DNA from: Henriciella mobilis
Lineage (GTDB): Bacteria; Pseudomonadota; Alphaproteobacteria; Caulobacterales; Hyphomonadaceae
Length of the DNA stretch: 37,957 bases
Assembly: GCF_003576315.1 (NCBI RefSeq)
Contig: NZ_QWFZ01000007.1
Span: forward strand, 1 to 37,957
Direction of reading: 5' to 3'
Shown: positions 1 to 6,909 of the stretch, piece by piece
Numbering within the stretch: the first letter of the stretch is position 1
How the letters are laid out: each line of letters starts with the position of its first letter
The notes under the pieces: generated by a model
What the model was told of the DNA's origin: nothing
The model's database searches: none
The model's input: the letters and a program-made list of their open reading frames with translations, nothing else
Program-made: the position numbers and the translations under genes

Positions 1-528
1 GGTGCGACCAGAAAGTCGCATCTGTTGAGTGAGGCAGGGATGCCTCTGGTCGAGCCTTCTCGACCATTTCTAGCCGGAGCGTGCGAGCTGGGTAACTGGC
101 TGGTGCGAAGCCTCCGGAAACGAGCGGGGAGCTGGCAGCCACACGCCGGTGAACCGCCCAAGGAGAAGACCGGTATGGTGAACGAAAGTGAATCTGTGTT
201 GATGCGTCGTTACCCATCAGTCCCCCGGAAGTGGCTTTTACGGGGAGCAAGGGAATGGGCTGGGGGCACGTGGATCCCTCAGTCGGAAGGTCGATATTCC
301 CCGGCGTATAGCAGGCACCTAACCCGGTCGCATCTCACAGATGCGGAACTGAGTAACCCCGATGAGGTCCGGTCGCTGGTAACAGCGCCCGGTAAGCGGC
401 TCGCAAGAGCCGCCCAACTCCTCAGCGGGTGTAGGAAGTTATCAGAAGCGAATGCCGCCAGCCGAAAGGCACGGGGAATACATAACCCGGTGGATAGGGC
501 CATGCCCAACCTGAAAGGGTGCTGACAG

Positions 529-2259
529 ATGACTGGTGAGTCCCCCGTAATCTCGTGGAACAGCAACCGAACCGTTCGTGAAAAGATGGACGGGCCGCAA
601 GGCCTGATCGTAAGCGACGGAACTGTTCACTGGCAGACCATTGACTGGCCTGCCGCCTATCGAACCGTCAGGACGCTGCGCCGGAGAATCTATCGGGCGA
701 CTGAAATGCGGGACTGGAAAACGGTCCGCTCGTTGCAAAAGCTGATGCTGCACAGCCGGGCGAACCTGCTCGTTTCCATCCGAAGGGTCAGCCAGATCAA
801 TCGTGGGAAAGCCTCTCCCGGTGTCGATGCGCGAACCGCACTGACGCCGACCGAGCGGGCCGGCCTTGCGAACCAGTTGGTGAACCTCAAGGCATGGGAA
901 CCGCTTCCAGCCCGGAGGGTGTATATCCCTAAAGCGAGCGGCAAGAAGCGGCCGCTCGGAATCCCGTCCCTCATCGACCGGTGCCAGCAGGCCATTGTGC
1001 TCAATGCACTTGAGCCCTGTTGGGAAGCGCAGTTCGAGGGGACAAGCTACGGGTTCCGGCCCGGTCGTGGCGTCCATGACGCCATAGAGCGGATATATCT
1101 GGCAACCAAGTCCGGGTCCAAACGGGTCTGGGTTCTTGATGCCGATATCAAAGGCTGCTTCGACAATATCGACCATGACGCCCTGATGGAGGCTATCGGC
1201 AACTTCCCCGCAAGGGGAATGATCCGCCGTTGGCTGAAGGCAGGCTATGTGGAAGATGGCGTGTTCCACGCCACCGAGCAGGGTACACCGCAAGGCGGGG
1301 TCATTAGTCCTCTCCTTGCCAACATCGCCCTGCATGGAATGGAAGAAGCGCTGGGCATTGAGTATCGTGGAGGCACAAGCGCCTCATACGTGAAACCTCA
1401 CTGCCCTGTCTTCGTGCGGTATGCTGACGACTTCGTCGTCATCTGCCACACTGAGACGCAAGCGCTTGAGGCCAGGGAGCGCGTTGCTGCATTCCTCGCC
1501 GGGCGCGGCCTTAACCTCTCCGAGGAGAAGACCAGTATCCGGCACATACGGGAAGGCTTCGACTTCCTTGGCTTCAATGTCCGTTCCTATAAGGTGGCAG
1601 ACCGCGCCGCTGGCACGAAGACCCTGATCAAACCTTCCAAGGACGCCGTTAAAGCGTTTAGGAAGAAGCTCAGGGACCTGTTCCGCGCCCATGTCGGCTC
1701 GGATCAGGGGCAACTGCTTGCAGCTGCCAATCCGGTAATACGTGGATGGTGCAACTACTACCGTTACAGTGTCGCCGGGAAAATCTTCTCAGGGATCGAA
1801 CACTATGTCCATGTCCGGCAACGTCGCTGGTGCCATCGTGCCCATGCGAGGAAGCTGAAACACTGGTGGATGCGGAAATACTTCGGGCGGCACTATAACT
1901 GCCCGAACTTCAGCTACACCTTTATGGACAAGCAGTCTGGTGCGTTCATGATCCATCCAGCCGCGATCAAAATCGTGCGCTGGACGATGGTGAAACACCG
2001 CAACTCTCCCGACGATCCGTCTCTCGCCGATTACTGGCGAAACCGGGCCCGCCGGATGGGAGGGACTGACCTCACGCGCAGTTGGCAGAAGGTTGCGCAG
2101 CGGCAACGGCACAAGTGCCCGACCTGCCGCGAGAGCCTCTACAATGGCGAAACCATCCGCATGTCTCATGTGGATGGGGACAGGGCGAACGGTTCCTACC
2201 GGAACCTGCGACTTGTCCACGCCGACTGCCGCCGCGCGGCACAACAGGGACTTGCTTGA
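529..2259 (+). CDS. ltrA: Group II intron reverse transcriptase/maturase with HNH endonuclease
   Basis: The 576-residue intron-encoded protein copies intron RNA into DNA and assists splicing. An N-terminal RT0/RT region (about 1-100) leads into the finger-palm RT domain, with the catalytic YADD at about residues 298-301 in the context RYADDFVVI. The maturase X domain follows at about 370-450 and includes the GWCNYYR motif. The C-terminus carries an HNH nuclease zinc site: CPTC, then SHVDGD, then LRLVHADC. All functional motifs look intact, so the intron could be active. The ATG follows a domain IV stem, and the TGA stop overlaps the first bases of domain V by two nucleotides, a compact arrangement common in these introns. 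The protein has no separate promoter that I can see and is probably translated from the ardA transcript. Confidence 0.95.
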   Translation: MTGESPVISWNSNRTVREKMDGPQGLIVSDGTVHWQTIDWPAAYRTVRTLRRRIYRATEMRDWKTVRSLQKLMLHSRANLLVSIRRVSQINRGKASPGVDARTALTPTERAGLANQLVNLKAWEPLPARRVYIPKASGKKRPLGIPSLIDRCQQAIVLNALEPCWEAQFEGTSYGFRPGRGVHDAIERIYLATKSGSKRVWVLDADIKGCFDNIDHDALMEAIGNFPARGMIRRWLKAGYVEDGVFHATEQGTPQGGVISPLLANIALHGMEEALGIEYRGGTSASYVKPHCPVFVRYADDFVVICHTETQALEARERVAAFLAGRGLNLSEEKTSIRHIREGFDFLGFNVRSYKVADRAAGTKTLIKPSKDAVKAFRKKLRDLFRAHVGSDQGQLLAAANPVIRGWCNYYRYSVAGKIFSGIEHYVHVRQRRWCHRAHARKLKHWWMRKYFGRHYNCPNFSYTFMDKQSGAFMIHPAAIKIVRWTMVKHRNSPDDPSLADYWRNRARRMGGTDLTRSWQKVAQRQRHKCPTCRESLYNGETIRMSHVDGDRANGSYRNLRLVHADCRRAAQQGLA

Positions 2260-2291
2260 GCCGTGTGCGGGGAAACTTGCAAGCACGGTTC
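2258..2291 (+). ncRNA. Group II intron domain V
   Basis: These 34 nt have the exact canonical length of domain V. The stem starts GAGCCGTGTGCGG and closes with the matching GCACGGTTC. The AGC catalytic triad is at 2259-2261, and a GAAA-type loop is visible. This is the catalytic core of the ribozyme, and its integrity argues that the intron can still splice. Confidence 0.9.
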
Positions 2292-2332
2292 TGAGGGGAC
2301 GGGTCGGCGGCAACGCCGACCTGTTACCCGAC

Positions 2333-2679
2333 ATTATGAAGGCTTCGAGGGCGCGAACCTGTCCGAATACGCCTCATTCGAAACCGTTTGCGAGCTTGCC
2401 GATTTCATCGAGGAGCATGGCGAGCTTGGCGCGAAACTCATGAGCCATTTCGGCGACGACCTCGCCGAGGCGCGCGCCGCCTTCGAGGACTATGCGGGCG
2501 AATATCGCAGCGCCGCAGACTTCGCCGAGCAGCTGCACGAGGACACCGGCACCGAGATTCCCGACTCCCTTCGCTACTATATCGACTGGCAGGCGCTGGC
2601 CCGCGACATGGCGCTGAATGGCGAGATCATGGTGTTCCAGACGGGCTTCGACGAAGTCCATGTGTTCTGGAGCCGCTGA
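2333..2679 (+). CDS. ardA: Antirestriction protein ArdA, 3' exon (5' part outside window)
   Basis: This is the C-terminal part of ArdA, an acidic DNA-mimic protein that blocks type I restriction enzymes during plasmid entry. The reading frame from codon 2335 encodes YEGFEG, then LSEYASFE, CELADFIEEHG and a final EVHVFWSR, all typical of the ArdA C-terminal two thirds, and Asp/Glu are abundant. The 5' exon lies to the left of base 1. The codon split by the intron is G/AT, giving Asp, so exact splicing restores the frame. Without splicing no functional ArdA can be made. An open frame runs back into the intron to 2263, but those residues are intron sequence. The next gene starts one base after the stop, so the two are probably cotranscribed. 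Confidence 0.9.
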
Positions 2680-2680
2680 C

Positions 2681-3157
2681 ATGAGCTTCACACAGCGCTT
2701 CCAGCCCTTCGTTTGCGAGGGCGACAGCATCTCTTGCGAGGTCCAAGGCTTCGAGATCACGGCGCGGATTGTGCGGGACGATTGTCCCGATGCGCCGGAT
2801 GAGCGCCAGGATGGTTTCTGGCCTTCGCTCTACAAGGATGTGCCGGGATTCATCGGCCCCGGACCGAACCACCGGCAACGCTTTGCCGAGGCGCTGGCCA
2901 AGGCCGAAGCCGTCATGGCGGCATGGCGCAAGGACGAATGGTGCTATTGCGGGATCGTTCTTTCCGTGGCGCTGGAGGGCGTCACGCTGGACGCCCATGC
3001 CGCCAGCCTTTGGGGCGTCGAGGCCAACTATCCCGATAGTGACAACGCCTATCTGACCGAGGTCGCGCAGGAGCTTTTACCCGAGGCGCTGGACGCAGGA
3101 CGCAACGCCGCCCGTCGCCTATGCGCGGCGCTGGAAACCAGCGGGGCGCGCGCCTGA
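2681..3157 (+). CDS. Conserved hypothetical protein of conjugative backbone
   Basis: This 158-residue acidic protein has no domain I can name. I chose the ATG at 2681 (MSFTQRFQPF) rather than the longer in-frame start at 2618, because 2681 lies just after the ardA stop and the longer form would overlap ardA by about 60 bases. The sequence contains EDI-type acidic stretches, a WPSLYKDVPGFIGPG segment and an Ala-rich helical C-terminus; there is no signal peptide or membrane segment. Genes of this size between ardA and parB recur in sphingomonad and rhizobial plasmids, so a role in plasmid establishment is plausible but unproven. Confidence 0.75.
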   Translation: MSFTQRFQPFVCEGDSISCEVQGFEITARIVRDDCPDAPDERQDGFWPSLYKDVPGFIGPGPNHRQRFAEALAKAEAVMAAWRKDEWCYCGIVLSVALEGVTLDAHAASLWGVEANYPDSDNAYLTEVAQELLPEALDAGRNAARRLCAALETSGARA

Positions 3158-3205
3158 CGGCGCGCCCCCAATCCACAAACCCCTCAACAAGCAAGGAGCC
3201 AGATC

Positions 3206-4978
3206 ATGGCCCAGCCCATTCTCAAAACCATCCCCCTGTCCGAGCTTCGGATTTCAAAACTCAATATGCGCCACAGCCGCAAGAAGCCGGACGTGTCCGA
3301 CATATTGCCATCCATCCGCGAGAGCGGAATCCGTCAGACTTTGCTGGTCCGCAAGGAAGGCGATCACTATGGCGTCGTCGCCGGACGGCGGCGCTATTTT
3401 GCTCTGAAAGAGATCGAGAAGGAGACCGGCGAGACCCCGTTTGTGCCTTGCGCGATCATGACCGAGGACGACGCCGCGAGCGCCATCGCAGCCTCCGTCA
3501 TCGAGAATGTCGGACGTCTGCCAGCCTCTGAAATGGAGCAGTACACCGCCTTCAAACGCCTGCATGATGAGGGGCGCAGCGTGGACGAGATCGCTGGCTT
3601 CTTTGGCGTCACAGAGCTTCTGGTGCGCCGCGTTCTGGCGCTCGCGTCGCTCGCAGAACCGATCCGCAAGCTCTATGCCGAGGAGGAGATCGACCGCGAG
3701 ACGATCCGCGCCCTGACGCTCGCCACAGAAGACCAGCAGGCCGAATGGCTGCGGCTTTACGAGAGCGAGGATGAGCGCGCACCACGGGGCCGGAACTGCA
3801 AGGCTTGGCTCACCGGCGGGGCGATCATCACGACCGACAAGGCGCTGTTCGACATCGCCGACTATGAAGGCCAGATCACCGCCGACCTGTTCGGCGAGCA
3901 TGGCGTCTTCGCCGATCCGGACGCCTTCTGGAAGGCGCAGTCAGCAGCCGTGGCGCAGAGCATTGATGCTCACATTGCAGACGGCTGGAAGGACGTTGTC
4001 TGCCTTGAGCGCGGGGCCTTCTTCCATCGCTGGGATCACCAGACGCGCACGAAGAAACAAGGCGGCAAGGTGTTCGTCGAGCTACGCCATGACGGCACCG
4101 TGACCTTCCATGAGGGGTTTATCTCACAGGCCGAGGCGCGGCGGATGGAGACGGCGAAGTCCGGCGATGGCGATGCGCAAGCCGCACCGGTCAAACCGGA
4201 AATGTCAGGCCCGATGGCGGAATACATCCTGTTGCATCGCCATGGCGCAGCTGCGGCCAGCCTTGCTGCGGAGCCTTCTATCGCGCTGCGCCTGATGGTC
4301 GCCCATGCGATGACCGGCAGCGCACTCTGGAATGTCCGCACCCATGAGTGCGCCAGCCGCAAAGAGGACACATGCGCCAGCCTTGAAGGCTCGCAAGCCA
4401 CCGCAGAGATGGAAGGAAAGCGCGCCCGCATCGCGGCCCTGTTCGAGGCGCTTGGTGTGCGTGGAGACGCCCGCCGCAACGCCGACGCCTACCGGCTTTG
4501 CGAAATCTTCGCCGCCTTGCTCGCCATGTCGGACGCGGAAGTCATGGAGGTTCTGGCCTTCACGATGGCGCAGACACTCGAAGCAGGCGGGCCGGTCGTC
4601 GAGGCCGTACTGCATGTCTGCGAGACGGACTTATCCGAACATTGGAAGCCGGACCCAGCCTTCTTCGACCTTCTGCGCGACAAGCGCGCGATCAATGCCA
4701 TGGTTGCTGACATCGGATCGAAGGCGCTGGCGGAATCCTGCGCCAGCGACACCGCCAAGGTCCAGAAAGCAATCATCGGCAACCGGATCACCGGCAACGG
4801 ATGCGAACCCAATCCCCACTGGCGGCCCGCATGGATGCAGGTGCCGCCCGCCCGCCTTATCGAGGGTGCAGGCTCACCGCCCGCAGATTCATGGGCACGG
4901 ATTGCGGGCCTGTTCGAGCGCGGCGAAGACATTGTCCGGGCCACGACGCAAGCCTTCGATCGGCCACACGCCGCCTGA
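3206..4978 (+). CDS. ParB/RepB/Spo0J-family partition protein
   Basis: This 590-residue protein has a ParB N-terminal nuclease-like/CTPase domain (about 1-105, with LSELRISKLNMRHS, GIRQTLLVRK and GVVAGRRRYFAL). A helix-turn-helix follows at about 108-150 (SVDEIAGFFGVTELLVRRVL). The long C-terminal region (about 200-590) is characteristic of the large plasmid or ICE-borne ParB-like proteins rather than the roughly 300-residue chromosomal ones. No parA lies next to it, so it may act as a DNA-binding regulator or pair with a distant ParA. An RBS-like AAGGAG sits about 9 bases before the ATG. A strong terminator follows at 5012-5040. Confidence 0.88.
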   Translation: MAQPILKTIPLSELRISKLNMRHSRKKPDVSDILPSIRESGIRQTLLVRKEGDHYGVVAGRRRYFALKEIEKETGETPFVPCAIMTEDDAASAIAASVIENVGRLPASEMEQYTAFKRLHDEGRSVDEIAGFFGVTELLVRRVLALASLAEPIRKLYAEEEIDRETIRALTLATEDQQAEWLRLYESEDERAPRGRNCKAWLTGGAIITTDKALFDIADYEGQITADLFGEHGVFADPDAFWKAQSAAVAQSIDAHIADGWKDVVCLERGAFFHRWDHQTRTKKQGGKVFVELRHDGTVTFHEGFISQAEARRMETAKSGDGDAQAAPVKPEMSGPMAEYILLHRHGAAAASLAAEPSIALRLMVAHAMTGSALWNVRTHECASRKEDTCASLEGSQATAEMEGKRARIAALFEALGVRGDARRNADAYRLCEIFAALLAMSDAEVMEVLAFTMAQTLEAGGPVVEAVLHVCETDLSEHWKPDPAFFDLLRDKRAINAMVADIGSKALAESCASDTAKVQKAIIGNRITGNGCEPNPHWRPAWMQVPPARLIEGAGSPPADSWARIAGLFERGEDIVRATTQAFDRPHAA

Positions 4979-5011
4979 GTTTTCAGTCTCCTCGTCAGGC
5001 GGATGACGGAG

Positions 5012-5040
5012 CCGCCCGGTGACAGTCGCCGGGCGGTTTT
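5012..5040 (+). terminator. Rho-independent terminator after parB-like gene
   Basis: A perfect 8-bp GC stem, CCGCCCGG (5012-5019) with CCGGGCGG (5029-5036), encloses a 9-nt loop and is followed by TTTT. It lies 34 bases past the parB-like stop and closes the ardA-parB transcript. Confidence 0.85.
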
Positions 5041-5245
5041 CCGCGCACTGATTGATGCAACCTGGGCGCAGGCAGAGGGTTCATTGATTGAATTGCGCCG
5101 CAAAAAAATCGCCCCGTCTTTGGGTCTCGCCTGGCTTTCCGAAATGTCGGCCAGCGTTGGTTCATCCGTTTCCAACTGATGCGCTCCGAACCCCTCGTTC
5201 CCGTCTCATGCCGTGTGACCTGGACGACGCCTGTCGGGCCTTGAA

Positions 5246-5355
5246 ACCGGCCCTTTCGAAGAATTTTCCCCGCCGCTTTTCACCCCATGGCGCGAGCGCC
5301 ATGGGGACCCCGAATGCGCGGCTCCTCGCGGATCAAAATTCTTCTCCGGGCCGGT
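5246..5355. repeat. Nested inverted repeats upstream of DUF736 gene
   Basis: Three sets of arms nest here. The outer arms are ACCGGCCC (5246-5253) and GGGCCGGT (5348-5355). The middle arms are GAAGAATTTT (5258-5267) and AAAATTCTTC (5335-5344). Inside them is a 24-bp palindrome at 5283-5306 with arms CCCCATGGCGC and GCGCCATGGGG around a GA centre. All arms are perfect matches. The rest of the interval 5041-5470 holds no convincing gene. Candidate roles are an origin, a transfer or partition site, or a structured leader RNA for the DUF736 transcript. The structure is seen directly; the role is inference. Confidence 0.8.
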
Positions 5356-5470
5356 GCTCTGCTGCGCTGCGCCCGTGCCGGTTCAGGCCCGCCCTGCGCC
5401 GTCCTTTCGGTCCGGCGTCGACGGGGACAAGGGGTCCCCGGGACGACATGGAAACGAAAGGAACCACACC

Positions 5471-5794
5471 ATGGCCAACGCACTCGGATATGTCTCTGAG
5501 ACCAAGACCGGCTTCGAAGGCGCTCTTGCAATGATGAACCTCTCGGCTGCCATCCGCATCGAGAAGAATGCGGAGAAAGCCGCCGACGGACAGCCCGACT
5601 ACCGCATCTTCGCCGGCGAAACCTCGACCGAAATCGGCGGCGGGTGGCTTCGCAAAGCCAAGGCTTCAGGCCGCGAATATGTCTCGATCACGCTCGCAGA
5701 CCCGCAGATCGGCCCGCGCAAGATCTACGCAAACCTCGCCCCCGTGAAAGGCAAGAAAGGCCGCCACGTGATCCTCTGGAACCCGCGGGACTAG
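5471..5794 (+). CDS. DUF736 domain-containing protein
   Basis: This 107-residue protein matches DUF736 along its length: LGYVSETKTGFEG near the start, an internal DYRIFAG, then GGGWLRKAKASGREYVSI and a C-terminal VILWNP. The family is small and cytosolic, and is found almost only on plasmids and ICEs of alphaproteobacteria and relatives. Its molecular function is unknown. I chose the ATG at 5471 because an AAAGGAA sequence lies about 9 bases upstream and the family begins with this sequence. It stands alone between the structured region 5246-5355 and its own terminator, which suggests a separately controlled and perhaps highly expressed gene. Confidence 0.9.
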   Translation: MANALGYVSETKTGFEGALAMMNLSAAIRIEKNAEKAADGQPDYRIFAGETSTEIGGGWLRKAKASGREYVSITLADPQIGPRKIYANLAPVKGKKGRHVILWNPRD

Positions 5795-5817
5795 GGGTCC
5801 GATCCATCGCCAATGAG

Positions 5818-5849
5818 CCGCTCCGGAGATCAGCTCCGGGGCGGTTTTT
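5818..5849 (+). terminator. Rho-independent terminator after DUF736 gene
   Basis: An 11-bp stem with one G-U pair, CCGCTCCGGAG (5818-5828) with CTCCGGGGCGG (5834-5844), has a 5-nt loop and is followed by TTTTT. It lies 23 bases after the stop codon. Confidence 0.85.
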
Positions 5850-5960
5850 GCGTGCTCAGGAAGGGGGGAGAAAATGCGCGGGCGCGATTTTCTCCGTCCA
5901 AATCGGCGCAGTTCGCGGCAAGTCTTTGCCAAGCCTGCAGGAAGAAAAGGAGCGGCTGCA

Positions 5961-6194
5961 ATGACACGAAACAGACGGAATGACGATGACTGGCCGGAGC
6001 TTCTCATCGTGACAGAGGCGGCAGAATTCCTGCGCCTGACACGCTCGACACTCGATCATTATCGCTGCGAGGGACGCGGTCCCATCTACCGCAAACATGG
6101 CGCACGGGTCTTCTATCCGAAGCCCGATCTCATCGCCTGGTCAGAGCGCAACGCCTATGCCTCCACATCTGAGAAGATCAGGAACACCAAATGA
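5961..6194 (+). CDS. Small helix-turn-helix (excisionase/MerR-like) protein
   Basis: This 77-residue basic protein carries a MerR/Xis-type winged helix. LLIVTEAAEFLRLTRSTLDHY matches the first two helices (residues about 16-36, motif spread over 21 positions), and the wing region ends GARVFYPKPDLIAW. Such proteins precede traF in this type of plasmid backbone and probably regulate transfer genes or act as recombination directionality factors. An AGGAG lies 9 bases upstream of the ATG. Its stop overlaps the start of the S26 peptidase gene by 4 bases (ATGA), so the two are translationally coupled. Its target could include the TGCA arrays described below, which is untested. Confidence 0.85.
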   Translation: MTRNRRNDDDWPELLIVTEAAEFLRLTRSTLDHYRCEGRGPIYRKHGARVFYPKPDLIAWSERNAYASTSEKIRNTK

Positions 6195-6691
6195 AACGCC
6201 GCGCACTTCTGATGACGGGCGCGGGCATCGGCCTTGCTCTGTTCGGCCTCATCTTCTCCCCCATGGACAGGCTGATCTGGAACCGGACCGGCAGCGCGCC
6301 GCAAGGGCTTTACTGGCTGAGCGACGAGCCATTCACCCCTGGCCGATGGGTCGTCGTCTCAGCCAGGAGCGCTGAAGCGCAGTGGGCTGAGGAGCACGGA
6401 TTTGTCGGGCGGGATTGGCCTTTATTGAAGCAGGTAGGCGGCCTTCCCGGCGATGAAATCTGCCGCTCTGGCGTGGACGTTTCGATCAATGGAAGGCCCG
6501 TCGCGAGGGCCCGGGAACGCGATTCCATGGGCCGCGCCCTGCCGGTCTGGCAGGGCTGCGTGCTCCTTGATGAGGAGCAGGTCTTCCTTCTTGCGCCGCA
6601 TCCGGACTCTCTCGACGGGCGCTATTTCGGGGCCATGCAGCGCTCCGATCTCGTCGGCGTGGCACGCCCGCTCATGACTTCGGATGAGTGA
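6191..6691 (+). CDS. traF: S26-family conjugative transfer peptidase TraF
   Basis: This 166-residue membrane-anchored serine peptidase is of the signal-peptidase I clan. TraF of RP4-like systems processes the conjugative pilin TrbC. A single N-terminal membrane segment spans about residues 8-24. The catalytic Ser lies in SAPQGLYWL (residues about 35-43), and the catalytic Lys in LLKQVGGLPGDEIC, the usual KxxxxxPGD arrangement. The C-terminal SLDGRYFG matches the conserved D-S-R-YFG box of S26 enzymes. It overlaps the preceding helix-turn-helix gene by ATGA. Its pilin substrate would be encoded in a trb operon, which is missing from this window. Confidence 0.9.
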   Translation: MKRRALLMTGAGIGLALFGLIFSPMDRLIWNRTGSAPQGLYWLSDEPFTPGRWVVVSARSAEAQWAEEHGFVGRDWPLLKQVGGLPGDEICRSGVDVSINGRPVARARERDSMGRALPVWQGCVLLDEEQVFLLAPHPDSLDGRYFGAMQRSDLVGVARPLMTSDE

Positions 6692-6697
6692 CGGGAC

Positions 6698-6731
6698 TGC
6701 AAGCGCATGCAAAGCGATGCAAGGCGGTGCA
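6698..6731. repeat. TGCA array with 10-bp period upstream of relaxase
   Basis: TGCA occurs at 6698, 6708, 6718 and 6728, exactly 10 bases apart, in the units TGCAAGCGCA, TGCAAAGCGA, TGCAAGGCGG and TGCAGCGAAT. It lies in the 218-base gap between traF and the relaxase. Further TGCA copies lie at 6802, 6827 and 6842. Spacing of about one helical turn suggests a protein-binding array, either the relaxosome/oriT region or an operator. The function is inferred. Confidence 0.65.
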
Positions 6732-6909
6732 GCGAATGGACAAGCGAACCCGGTAGGGCGAGATTGAAGCAGTGGCACCACATGCCACCTAACGCCTTGT
6801 CTGCACATCTCATTTTTGGAACCCTTTGCACAGCATTGCGGTGCACGGGTTTCCGGCAAGTCTCAGATTTATCGAGGGTTTTTCTGGTGCACGGGCCGGA
6901 GGCCGCGCC

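Larger units (their letters stand above)
2..2332 (+). mobile_element. Group II intron inserted in ardA
   Basis: This is a complete mobile group II intron. The 5' end begins GTGCGACC, which fits the GUGYG consensus. The structured leader (about 2-528) has no real gene, a maturase ORF occupies domain IV, a 34-nt domain V follows at 2258-2291, and a domain VI hairpin with a GCAA loop ends in ACCCGAC. I placed the boundaries by joining base 1 (G) to base 2333 (AT): this gives GAT TAT GAA, the Asp-Tyr-Glu expected in ArdA, and the intron then ends in AC as group II introns do. The host gene is an antirestriction gene on a conjugative backbone, so the element probably travels by conjugation and homes by retrotransposition. 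The subclass is not certain; a chloroplast-like (CL) type is my guess from the HNH-containing maturase. Confidence 0.93.

Noticed and set aside
25..525. 166-codon open frame at the left end
   Set aside because: It lies in the structured 5' region of the group II intron RNA and shows no protein motif; the open frame is a by-product of GC-rich RNA sequence.
442..1335. 297-codon minus-strand frame
   Set aside because: It lies opposite the reverse transcriptase gene, has no domain, and its codon pattern mirrors the real gene.
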